Below, piece after piece: positions 1-7,842 of a stretch of DNA of 11,784 bases. Positions within the stretch are counted from its first letter, which is position 1; every line of letters begins with the position of its first letter. The DNA comes from CAVSUR01 sp052143655 (GTDB taxonomy: Bacteria > Actinomycetota > Actinomycetes > Streptosporangiales > Streptosporangiaceae), in contig JBKQSL010000225.1 in NCBI GenBank assembly GCA_052143655.1, positions 1 through 11,784 of the forward strand, given 5' to 3'. The position numbers and the translations under genes are program-made. The notes under the pieces are model-generated. The model was given only the letters and a program-made list of their open reading frames with translations. It was not told where the DNA came from and did not search any database.

Positions 1-1375
<1,375 letters not shown>

Positions 1376-1460
1376 TGCCGTCCCCTGTCACCTCGAAATT
1401 GCACAGCCTTCACTTCCTAGCCGACTGGCACGGCGGGGCTCATCGCCTATGGCGGGTGAT

Positions 1461-1499
1461 ATTTACGGCTCCCGCGGCTCAGCCGGGATTGACGTAAAT
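1461..1499. promoter_or_regulatory. Inverted repeat in divergent intergenic region (operator-like or cruciform)
   Basis: Perfect 7-bp arms ATTTACG (1461-1467) and CGTAAAT (1493-1499) enclose a GC-rich inner hairpin around CGGCTCAGCCG. It lies 86 bp upstream of the glycosidase start and 170 bp upstream of the membrane-protein start. It could be a regulator site for either divergent unit. Its function is inferred; only the symmetry is seen. Confidence 0.4.
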
Positions 1500-1554
1500 G
1501 AACGGCTGGTTAACAGAGCGATAAACACGGCCTGCCGGAAAGCGGCGGGACAGC

Positions 1555-1568
1555 TAACCGGCCGGTTA
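1555..1568. promoter_or_regulatory. Perfect 14-bp palindrome TAACCGGCCGGTTA, candidate operator
   Basis: TAACCGGCCGGTTA is fully self-complementary, and one further G-C pair flanks it after a mismatch (1553/1570). A GGTTAAC sequence about 50 bp upstream repeats the half-site GGTTA. Symmetry and length fit a dimeric helix-turn-helix regulator such as the TetR class. No such regulator is encoded in the window unless the winged-helix protein at 2367-2714 binds here. Confidence 0.4.
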
Positions 1569-1634
1569 TCACCGCCCACAGACCGAGAATCGTGATCAGG
1601 AGTGCCAGGGTGGCCTCGGGTCTTGCAGTCTCTA

Positions 1635-1668
1635 TTGCGAATCAATTTGTATTGCTAACCTGTTAGTC
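1635..1668 (+). promoter_or_regulatory. Probable leaderless promoter for the gene at 1669, with imperfect palindrome
   Basis: This stretch is strikingly AT-rich for the window. TAACCT (1656-1661) fits an actinobacterial TANNNT -10 box and ends 7 nt before the ATG at 1669. No purine-rich ribosome site precedes the ATG, so transcription probably starts at or next to the start codon. TTGCGA (1635-1640) is a possible -35 with short spacing (15 nt). An imperfect palindrome, GCGAATCAATTTGTATTGC (1637-1655, 6 of 9 pairs), overlaps the promoter and could be an operator for the winged-helix protein encoded downstream. Confidence 0.4.
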
Positions 1669-2370
1669 ATGACAACTGAGACTGCCTATCCGGGAGACGA
1701 CCCGCACCGGCTGCTGTCGGGCACGCGCGATCTCGCGCAGCGGGCACGCAGGGCGCAGCGCGCGACGTGGTTCCCTCTCCTGGCGTTCGCGGTGGTGACC
1801 TTCGCCTCCATCCCCGTCTTGCGCTACAGCCGCTATCTGGGGCCCTGCGTGGCCACCGCGCCGGGAGGCAGAGTCTGCACCGTCCACTCCAACGCGCAGT
1901 TCGTGTACTGGCCGATCGCCCTGGTGCTGGCCTACGTGGCGATCGCGGTCTTCTACATCCGCCGGTCCCGGGCACGGGGCATCGAGACACGGGTGCGGCC
2001 GTACGCCATCGCCGGGATCATCATCGCGGTGGTCCTGACCGGTGCAGCGCTCTGGGAAGCGCACATTCCTCCCTCGGCCAGCGGCCAGAACCTGATGGGG
2101 CTGAGCAGCCTAAGCCACCGGCTGGCCTCCCCGGGAGCTGCCATCGGGCTCGCGCTGCTGGTGCTGGCCTGGGCGGAACGCAACCGCGCCCTGCTAGTGC
2201 TGACCCTCGGCTACCTGGCGGTCGTGCTGGTGCCCATCACCTTCGGCTGGGTAATTCCCACCCCGCCCTGGCACTTCCTGCCGCGGCTGGTGATCGACGG
2301 CAGCATGCTGCTGCTCGGCGGCATCGGCTTCGCGCTGGCCCAGCGGCCTCTCCGGTCACCTGGCCCATGA
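1669..2370 (+). CDS. Six-helix membrane protein of unknown function
   Basis: No catalytic motif or named family is recognised. The 233 residues have a basic cytoplasmic-looking N-terminus (about 1-32) and six hydrophobic segments at roughly 33-52, 79-97, 112-129, 155-170, 174-194 and 208-225, with RRSRARG (98-104) in a presumed inner loop. The loop after helix 1 contains Cys60 and Cys70, which would sit outside the membrane and could form a disulfide. The C-terminus is a short basic tail. The ATG start is preceded by a promoter-like -10 rather than a ribosome site. Its TGA overlaps the ATG of the winged-helix gene (ATGA, 2367-2370), so the two are almost certainly co-transcribed and translationally coupled. 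A small regulator coupled to a membrane protein suggests a local sensing or stress-response unit, but the role is unknown. Confidence 0.85.
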   Translation: MTTETAYPGDDPHRLLSGTRDLAQRARRAQRATWFPLLAFAVVTFASIPVLRYSRYLGPCVATAPGGRVCTVHSNAQFVYWPIALVLAYVAIAVFYIRRSRARGIETRVRPYAIAGIIIAVVLTGAALWEAHIPPSASGQNLMGLSSLSHRLASPGAAIGLALLVLAWAERNRALLVLTLGYLAVVLVPITFGWVIPTPPWHFLPRLVIDGSMLLLGGIGFALAQRPLRSPGP

Positions 2371-2714
2371 CCGGACCGGCTGCGCGCGACAGCAGCGGTC
2401 ATCCCGCCAACGGGCTCAACGACATCGTCCATCAGCGGGTGCGGCTAGGCATCCTCGCCATCGCCCACGAGGCACGGCGAGTCGAGTTCAGCTACCTGCG
2501 CACCGACCTGGAACTGAGCGCGGGCAACCTCTCCCAGCACCTCGGCGTGCTCGAGAACGCCGGCCTCATCACCCTCGAAAAGGGCTACGCCGGCAAGCGC
2601 GCCCGCACCTGGATCACCATCACGAAAGCAGGCCAGGCTGCCCTCGCCGAGGAGATCACCCAGCTCAAGCTCCTGATCAGCCGCATTGACAGCGCCGGCA
2701 CCCCGCCGGACTAG
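2367..2714 (+). CDS. Winged-helix DNA-binding regulator (HTH_34 / MarR-ArsR-like)
   Basis: A 115-residue, single-domain winged helix resembling the 'winged helix DNA-binding domain' HTH_34 proteins. Seen: helix 1 HQRVRLGILAIAHEA (22-36); EFSYLRTDLELS (40-51), helix 2 of the fold; SAGNLSQHLGVLENAGLI (51-68), the recognition helix and following helix; a beta-wing GYAGKRARTWITIT (73-86) with several basic residues; and a C-terminal dimerisation-like helix (87-107). No metal-binding cysteines or ligand domain are present, so the signal is unknown. The frame is open further upstream to 1767, but that part is the shadow of the membrane-protein gene. The ATG at 2367 was chosen because it overlaps the preceding stop and gives the normal family length. 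It probably controls its own operon; candidate sites are the AT-rich palindrome at 1637-1655 and the palindrome at 1555-1568. Confidence 0.85.
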   Translation: MTGPAARDSSGHPANGLNDIVHQRVRLGILAIAHEARRVEFSYLRTDLELSAGNLSQHLGVLENAGLITLEKGYAGKRARTWITITKAGQAALAEEITQLKLLISRIDSAGTPPD

Positions 2715-2805
2715 GCCGTCGTTCGGCGCTCCTGCTCCCAAAGCGGGCATCGCGTTCGCCCGGCTGGCCGACTTCGTTGGTGGCCACGCCAAGGTGCGTC
2801 CTGAG

Positions 2806-2826
2806 CTCGCCCGAGCGGCGGGCGAG
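2806..2826. terminator. GC-rich hairpin between convergent genes, likely bidirectional terminator
   Basis: CTCGCCCG (2806-2813) and CGGGCGAG (2819-2826) are perfect 8-bp arms around a 5-nt loop. The hairpin begins about 20 nt after the stop of the minus-strand STAND gene and about 90 nt after the stop of the plus-strand winged-helix gene. No T-run follows on either side, as is common for actinobacterial hairpins. The rest of 2715-2845 shows nothing I recognise. Confidence 0.5.
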
Positions 2827-2845
2827 ACCTATTGGCTGCGCCTTC

Positions 2846-5800
2846 CTATTTCGGGCAGGACTGTTGCGGGGACAGCCCGCTGAGGGCGAGCGCATCGCGC
2901 TCATCCGTGGTGACGGCCGTGCCGACCATTGAGCACACTGCGCCGACCAGGCGGCCCGTGCTGGGGAATGCCACATCCCACCGCCAGACCGTGCCGGCTG
3001 AGTCAGCCGCGACGAGGGTCTTGCCGTCCGGGCTGAAAACCAGTTCGCTCGCATCGGAATTGGTGATCAGGTCGGGCCCGACCTGGTGCTGGGTCGCCAC
3101 GTCCCACAGTCGGACGGTGCCGTCGCCGGAGGCTGTGGCAAGGAACCGGCCGTTCGGGCTGAACGCCACTGCGTAGACCGACGTGTCCCCGCTCCCAGTG
3201 CCCGCGGTCATCGATATTCCGATCGGCTGCTGGGTGGCTACGTTCCACAACCGGGCGGTGCCGTCATCGGCGCCGGTGGCCAGGATCCGGCCGTTCGCGC
3301 TGAACGCCTCGGAGTCGATGTCCTTGGCTGTCGTCGCGTCCATGGCCTTTCCGATCTGGCGTCGGCGGGCCACGCTCCACAGGCGGGCGGTACCGTCATC
3401 GCCGGCCGTGGCGAAGATCTTGCCATTCGGGCTGAAGACGGCTCCCTGAGCGGCGCCGTATTCCACGGGCTTGCCCACCCACTGCCTGGCGGTGGTGCTC
3501 CACAGGCGCATGTGGCTATTCCCGCTCGCGGTGACCAGCAGGTGCCCGGCCGGGCTGAGGGCGAGCCAGTACACATCCGAATCGGCGCGGGCGAGAGCGA
3601 TGGCCGCAATGATCTGGCCGCGCGTGGCCAAGCCGGCCAGCCGGATGCCGCCCGCTACCTGGGCTAGGGCGAGCGTCAGCCCGCCCGGGCTGAGTGTGAG
3701 GTCGCCATTCCCGCCGCTGGTGAGGAGGTTCGTCACCGCATTGACCGTGCCCACGCTCAGCGGTGGCCCGTCCGGCCTCAGCAGCCGGATGGCCCAGAGC
3801 CGGGCGCTGCCGTCATCGCCTGCGGTAGCGAGCATGCCGTCGGGGGTGAAGGCGACAGCTTCAACGTCTCCTGTGCTGTTGACAGTGGCCGTCAGCGGCG
3901 CGCCGATCTGCCGTGAGGTGGCCACGCTCCACAGCCGTGCCGTGCTCTCGTTGGTGCCGGCGGTGGCCAGGGTCTTCCCGTCCGGGCTGAAGGCCAGGGA
4001 TGTCACGCCCTGGCTGGAGGGGGTCGGCGTGATGGCCGCGTTCATGGCCGGGCCTGACGACTGCCGGGTCGCAACCCGCCACAGCTGCGCCTTACCTGCC
4101 CCGGTGGCCAGGAGTGTGCCGCTTGGGTTGAACGCGACGACGTTGACCGAGCCGGAGTAGGGCTTGGTGGCGCCGATAAGGGCGTGGGTGCGGACGTTCC
4201 AGAGCCGGGCCGTGCCGTCCGCGTCCGCGGTGGCGAGCATCGTCCCGTCTGGGCTGAACGCGACGTCGCTGACCCCGGCCGGGCCATTCGGCCCATCCAG
4301 TACCGAGCTCGCCCGGATGGCCGAACCGAGCTGGTGCTGGGTGGCGACCTGCCACAACCGCGCTGTGCCGTTGATGTCCCCAGTGGCCAGCAGCTGGCCG
4401 TTCGGGCTGAACGCGACACCGGTCGGCCCTCCGGCTTTCACTGTCGTGCCGAAGAGCCGCCGTGTCCTGACGTTCCACAGCCGGACCTGGCCGCCTGCGT
4501 CGATCGCCAGCAGCGTGCCGTTCGGGCTGAAGGCCAGCCCGGTCACCGCATAGCTGCCGCCGGGGATGGCCCGGCCGACCTGCTGATGAGTCTGGATGTT
4601 CCACACCCGGACCGAGCCATCGTTGAAGTCGCCTGCGGCCAGCAGCTTCCCGTTGGGGCTCACGGCGACCGTGGTCAGCGGTCCTGGTGCGTGCAGCAGG
4701 ACGCGCTCGGGGTAGGCAAGAACCTCGAGCAGGCTCTCGGCGGCCTGGGCTGTGTTGTCGGTCCGCCAGGCGGCGGCGGCCAGCGCGGCGGCGGTGACCG
4801 GATCGGTGCCGTCGAGCTGCTCGCTGTCCGCTGCCAGCTGCCGGGACAGGGCGAGGTCGCGATCGTGCTGGGCCCGGCGGGCGGCCACGACGGCGATGCC
4901 CGCGGCAGTGACGGCCACGACGAGCAGCAGGACCAGGGCGCCAGTGACGATGCGGCGACGGCGCATGCTGGCGGCGGCGGCATGCTCGCTGTCCTCCAGG
5001 AACTCGCGCTGGAGGCCGGTCAGGGCCGGATAGCGGACCGGATTTGCCGTCCATGTCTTCACCGCCTGGCTGACGGCCGCGAGCTGGGCACCCCGGTATA
5101 GGAACGAGGAATCGCTGCGGTTGCCCTGCCAGTCGGCCGCGTCATCGGCGAGCTGGCCGAGCAGTATCAGGCTCGACTGGTCTTCTTCCAGCCATCCGCG
5201 CAGCCTCGGCCAGGCGCTGAGCAGCGCGTCATGCGCGATCTGCACGCTGCCGTCATTCAGCACCACCAGCCGCTTGGCGGCAAATTCCTCCAGGACTTCG
5301 TCCGCCTCGGCAGCACCGGTCCCCGACTGGGCGGCGAGCAGGTCCTGACGGGACACCGGGCGCCTGGCAAAACGGCCGTCCCGGCCGGCGACAGTCATCA
5401 TCAGCAGGTATTCCCGGGCCAGCAGCTGCCGCGCAGGCGGCAGGGCATCATAGACCTCGTCCGCGCTGTCCTGCACTGCGTGGCGGACCCCGCCTGCCTG
5501 CTCATAGCCGTGGCTGGTCAGCCTGCCGCCTTCCCGCAGATCCCAGGTGCGGGCCATGGCCTGGGACAGCAGCGGCAGCGCACCGCCCGTGTCCTGTTCG
5601 CCCGCCGCATGGGCGTCGGCGAGAATCGTGTCGACCAGTGCGGCATCGATGTCTGCCCCCGCCGACTCGGCCGGGCCGGTGATCGTCAGCCGGAGGTCTG
5701 ACTCGGTCATCGGACCAACGATGAGCAGGCCGTCCGGCAGCGCGGCGGTCAGCTCGGTGTATTCGGCGCACCGATCCCAGAAATCCCCGCGTACCGCGAT

Positions 5801-7126
5801 TACGACCGCCGCGGCGGGCATGCGGCCGGGGCCGCATGGCGTGGTGGCCGCCGCGGCCAGCGCACCGATGAACGCCTGCCGACCCGATTCGCCATCCGGT
5901 CCCGAGACCAGGGTGAAGATCTGTTCAAACTGATCGACGATCAACACTAGCCGCGCGAGCTCCGCGCCCTCCGGCGTCCGTTCCTGCGCCCGGCGGGCGG
6001 CATCGGCCAGCACGGCCTGACGCACTGCCAGATGCGCCTCGTCAGGACGCTCGGCAAGGTTCTCCCGCAGGGCGAGAACATCGGCGCCGCTCAGTGCGGC
6101 AAGCTGGGTAGCCAGCTCCGTCAGGGGATCTCGGCTGGGGGTGATGATCAGCCGCGGCCAGTGCTGTGAGCCGGTGATCTGCTGGCCGCTGGCCAGCCTG
6201 GGCAGCAGTCCCGCCCGCAGGAGCGACGACTTGCCGGCCCCGGAGGCGCCGGTCACCAGGACTATCCCGCCGAGGGATAGCTGAGCCGCCACTGCTGCCA
6301 GCAACGCGGCGGTCAGCTGTTCCCGGCCGTAGAAAACCTCGGCGTGGGCCTCGTCGAAAGGCATCAGCCCCCGGTAAGGGCAATCGCGGTCCCACAGCGG
6401 TCTTCGGTCGTCCGGTGCCTGGCCTGCGGCCAGCGCCCTGGCCTGGCGCTCGATAACTGCCAGGTCCTCCCGCACCAGCGCCAGCTCAGTCAATTGCCGG
6501 GCGTTCTGCTCTCTCAGCACCCGAACATCGGCACCCTGAACATTCAGGGTTTGCTGGATCTCGTCGGCGGCTTGCCGGACATCCCCGATCAGGAACCGCA
6601 TTTCCGCGAAACCGGTGCCCAGCACCCTGACCGCGGTCATGACCTCCTGGCGGACCTGGTCGCTGCCCGTGCTGATGGCGGCTTGCAACGCGGTGCCTCC
6701 GGCGTTGATGCGCTCTAGCACCACGGCAATCTCAGTGCGCAAGGCGGAGGCGTCCGCGCCTTCTGCAGCGAGTTCCCGGCGGAGCCCCGCTGCGATCGCC
6801 GCTTCTACCCTGGCCCGGTCTGCCTGTGCATGCTCGGGGGCTGATCGCATCCGGTCAAGTGAGGAGGTGATGACACTGCTGAGCACGCCAGCACCCACGG
6901 AAGACAAAATCTCGATGCCTGCGACCTCGGCGGCACCACTGAGGTCAGCGAACAGGGGGACCAGTGGCGCGAACGCAGCGGCGCACAGCAGCGACAGAAG
7001 CGCCGAAGGCGTGACGGAGCGCAACCCACGCCCTCCGTTGTCGGCGATCCGCAGAACCCATGCCCGGATACCGCCCTGCATGCGCTTAAGCTCAGAGGGA
7101 TCAGCTTGCCCGTCCCGGCTGGCCAT
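2846..7126 (-). CDS. Membrane-anchored nSTAND1 NTPase with WD40 double propeller
   Basis: Large STAND-class NTPase switch, 1426 residues from the ATG chosen here. Order: hydrophobic segments at about 42-60 and 67-90; a helical, coiled-coil-like linker (95-235); the nSTAND1 entry motif CPYRGLMPFDEAHAEVFYGRE (249-269); Walker A GASGAGKSS (293-301); Walker B LVLIVDQFEQ (393-402); AVRGDFWDRC (444-453); a winged-helix-like region to about 650; a strong transmembrane helix (726-748) after RRRR; a short helical region; then about 13 WD40 units (810-1390) and a tail with Cys1398 and Cys1424. STAND proteins typically use ATP-gated oligomerisation after ligand sensing, and the propeller is the presumed sensor. 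No effector enzyme domain is seen. In-frame starts exist upstream (ATG 7150, GTG 7162, ATG 7291). The ATG at 7126 was chosen because a GATAAT box lies 7 nt before it and the family-like sequence starts here. Confidence 0.9.
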   Translation of the reverse strand: MASRDGQADPSELKRMQGGIRAWVLRIADNGGRGLRSVTPSALLSLLCAAAFAPLVPLFADLSGAAEVAGIEILSSVGAGVLSSVITSSLDRMRSAPEHAQADRARVEAAIAAGLRRELAAEGADASALRTEIAVVLERINAGGTALQAAISTGSDQVRQEVMTAVRVLGTGFAEMRFLIGDVRQAADEIQQTLNVQGADVRVLREQNARQLTELALVREDLAVIERQARALAAGQAPDDRRPLWDRDCPYRGLMPFDEAHAEVFYGREQLTAALLAAVAAQLSLGGIVLVTGASGAGKSSLLRAGLLPRLASGQQITGSQHWPRLIITPSRDPLTELATQLAALSGADVLALRENLAERPDEAHLAVRQAVLADAARRAQERTPEGAELARLVLIVDQFEQIFTLVSGPDGESGRQAFIGALAAAATTPCGPGRMPAAAVVIAVRGDFWDRCAEYTELTAALPDGLLIVGPMTESDLRLTITGPAESAGADIDAALVDTILADAHAAGEQDTGGALPLLSQAMARTWDLREGGRLTSHGYEQAGGVRHAVQDSADEVYDALPPARQLLAREYLLMMTVAGRDGRFARRPVSRQDLLAAQSGTGAAEADEVLEEFAAKRLVVLNDGSVQIAHDALLSAWPRLRGWLEEDQSSLILLGQLADDAADWQGNRSDSSFLYRGAQLAAVSQAVKTWTANPVRYPALTGLQREFLEDSEHAAAASMRRRRIVTGALVLLLVVAVTAAGIAVVAARRAQHDRDLALSRQLAADSEQLDGTDPVTAAALAAAAWRTDNTAQAAESLLEVLAYPERVLLHAPGPLTTVAVSPNGKLLAAGDFNDGSVRVWNIQTHQQVGRAIPGGSYAVTGLAFSPNGTLLAIDAGGQVRLWNVRTRRLFGTTVKAGGPTGVAFSPNGQLLATGDINGTARLWQVATQHQLGSAIRASSVLDGPNGPAGVSDVAFSPDGTMLATADADGTARLWNVRTHALIGATKPYSGSVNVVAFNPSGTLLATGAGKAQLWRVATRQSSGPAMNAAITPTPSSQGVTSLAFSPDGKTLATAGTNESTARLWSVATSRQIGAPLTATVNSTGDVEAVAFTPDGMLATAGDDGSARLWAIRLLRPDGPPLSVGTVNAVTNLLTSGGNGDLTLSPGGLTLALAQVAGGIRLAGLATRGQIIAAIALARADSDVYWLALSPAGHLLVTASGNSHMRLWSTTARQWVGKPVEYGAAQGAVFSPNGKIFATAGDDGTARLWSVARRRQIGKAMDATTAKDIDSEAFSANGRILATGADDGTARLWNVATQQPIGISMTAGTGSGDTSVYAVAFSPNGRFLATASGDGTVRLWDVATQHQVGPDLITNSDASELVFSPDGKTLVAADSAGTVWRWDVAFPSTGRLVGAVCSMVGTAVTTDERDALALSGLSPQQSCPK
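2955..4701 (-). repeat. Tandem WD40-coding repeats
   Basis: About 13 diverged units encode residues 810-1390 of the STAND protein. Most carry FSP(N/D)G, then LATA or LATG, then TARLW and ATxxxxG, with a spacing of roughly 110-150 bp. At DNA level the minus-strand version of the FSPNG box recurs as variants of CCGTTCGGGCTGAA. Unit 8 (near residues 1140-1170) is degenerate: it has LSPGG but lacks the RLW tryptophan. Thirteen units plus the C-terminal tail could close two seven-bladed propellers. Confidence 0.75.
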
Positions 7127-7139
7127 GCCTTGAATTATC
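7127..7139 (-). promoter_or_regulatory. GATAAT -10 box immediately upstream of the STAND start (leaderless)
   Basis: On the minus strand GATAAT (7139-7134) is separated by 7 nt from the ATG at 7126, which would place transcription initiation at the start codon. No usable ribosome site precedes this ATG. No convincing -35 is visible 16-18 nt upstream. A GATAAT in the same position precedes the GNAT gene. Confidence 0.4.
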
Positions 7140-7299
7140 GCCTGATACATGAGAAACGGCACGGCCACCTTCGTCAGGGATACTGCACTTCGGCATTCGG
7201 ATCGCCTGACTGCCAGGGCGCACCTTAGTACTCCAGCCGTAGATCGTGATCTTGGGCGGTGGTGGACGCGGAACGGCCACCGGTTGATCATCGCGGGTT

Positions 7300-7518
7300 G
7301 TGCAGACTCTCGATGATCTTGCGGTGGCCGCTGGGCCCAGCGTAGGCCCTGTCCAGTGGGGCGGGCTCAGCACCCGCGTGCCGGGGATCTTCCGGATGGT
7401 GTACCTGGTGGCGAACACGATCATGAACGTCACCACCCAGGACGATCAGCTGGCGGTCTTCGCCAGCGCAGTCGCGCACCTGCAGCCCGGCGGCTGCTTT
7501 GCGGTGAAGATTAAATAA
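7300..7518 (+). pseudogene. Fragment of class I SAM-dependent methyltransferase
   Basis: A 72-codon open frame whose middle, from about 7372 (STRVPGIFRMVYLVANTIMN, then TTQDDQ and HLQPGGCF), matches from memory the central strand-helix-strand part of actinobacterial class I SAM-dependent methyltransferases (pattern TRVxGTFxLVYLVxNTIxNLTTQDxQ, then HLxPGGCF). Missing are the N-terminal Rossmann part with the glycine-rich SAM loop and the whole C-terminal half: the frame stops at TAA right after the PGGCF strand, in KIK. Residues before the match (about 1-23) do not look like the family, and an in-frame TGA lies 15 nt before the GTG. It cannot be a working methyltransferase. It is probably the remnant of a gene broken when this interval was rearranged. 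Expression of a short peptide is possible but unsupported. Confidence 0.65.
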
Positions 7519-7544
7519 GGATCGCAGTCCGGAAAGAAAGAGGC

Positions 7545-7692
7545 ACTCTGATCGCGAGCTCGGGGTTCAGGGAGATGCCGGCGTTGTTGCCGTCCGGGCT
7601 CACGTACTGGACGGTGCTGGATGAGGATCTGGCGGTCGTTGCCGTGGCGGATGGTTTTCCTGCGGCCGGTACGGTCCGGGTCAGGTAAGTAG
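7545..7692 (+). pseudogene. Frameshifted N-terminal fragment of a tyrosine recombinase/integrase
   Basis: From the ATG at 7575 the frame reads LLPSGLTYWTVLDEDLAVV and then AVADGF. I recognise this as the N-terminal lead-in of actinobacterial phage-type integrases (pattern LPSGxTYWTVxDxDxxxVPVADxFLRxxRFG). At GF the match moves to the next frame, which reads VFLRPVRSGSGK before a TAG at 7690-7692; the first frame stops at 7686-7688. So there is a +1 frameshift, and nothing of the SAM-like core or of the catalytic Arg/His/Arg/Tyr domain remains. A weaker lead-in in the first frame extends back to about 7545. The assignment is from memory of the family and could be wrong. If right, it marks a former mobile-element or phage integration module beside the kinase gene. 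Confidence 0.5.
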
Positions 7693-7698
7693 CCAGGC

Positions 7699-7738
7699 CC
7701 TGAGTGCCGCGCGGTTGCGCTGGCAGGGTCAAATCAGG
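7699..7738 (+). other. Two-tier imperfect stem-loop upstream of the kinase gene
   Basis: An inner hairpin pairs TGCCGCGC (7705-7712) with GCGC-T-GGCA (7717-7725) around a GGTT loop, with one bulged T. An outer helix pairs CCTGA (7699-7703) with TCAGG (7734-7738). It lies just after the integrase fragment and about 105 bp before the kinase start. It could be a terminator for upstream transcription, a leader structure, or a scar of the mobile element. Confidence 0.35.
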
Positions 7739-7777
7739 ATACTTGGAGCGCTCTTGCTGCTGACGTGACCTAGTCGC

Positions 7778-7789
7778 ATATCGCGATAT
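7778..7789. promoter_or_regulatory. Perfect 12-bp palindrome ATATCGCGATAT in the kinase promoter region
   Basis: ATATCGCGATAT lies 53 bp upstream of the kinase GTG. It overlaps a weak promoter candidate: CTGACG at 7760-7765 and GATATT at 7785-7790, spaced 19 nt. It is a plausible operator for control of the kinase gene. The 8-bp core ATATCGCG also occurs at 10990-10997 in the other divergent gap. Confidence 0.4.
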
Positions 7790-7842
7790 TCGCGGCGGTC
7801 GGAAGGTCAGGACAGTGGGCGGGCTGGGGCGCTGGAGGGATC

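Noticed and set aside
1489..1516. TTGACG-16-TAACAG as a plus-strand promoter
   Set aside because: Would give a leader of about 150 nt before the ATG at 1669, whereas a -10 box sits right before that ATG; -10 match is weak.
1463..1645. 60-codon minus-strand open frame in the intergenic region
   Set aside because: No ribosome site, no recognisable sequence, and it covers the palindromic elements and promoter region.
1767..2366. Upstream extension of the winged-helix frame
   Set aside because: The extra 200 residues are Arg/Gly/Pro-rich and lie in another frame of the membrane-protein gene; the ATG at 2367 gives the normal size.
2686..2883. 65-codon plus-strand frame across the convergent gap (contains ARLADFVGGHAKVRPELARA)
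   Set aside because: The peptide looks slightly protein-like, but it overlaps both neighbouring 3' ends and the terminator hairpin, and I recognise no family.
4184..5101. 305-codon plus-strand frame opposite the STAND gene
   Set aside because: Shadow frame of the WD40 repeats; its own repeats mirror the WD40 codons.
7127..7291. 55-residue N-terminal extension of the STAND protein from the ATG at 7291
   Set aside because: Arg-rich, unlike the family, and passes through the GATAAT promoter box; starts at 7150 or 7162 remain possible.
7101..7436. 111-codon minus-strand frame reading KITIYGWSTKVRPG
   Set aside because: No family recognised; it overlaps the STAND 5' end and is antisense to the methyltransferase fragment.
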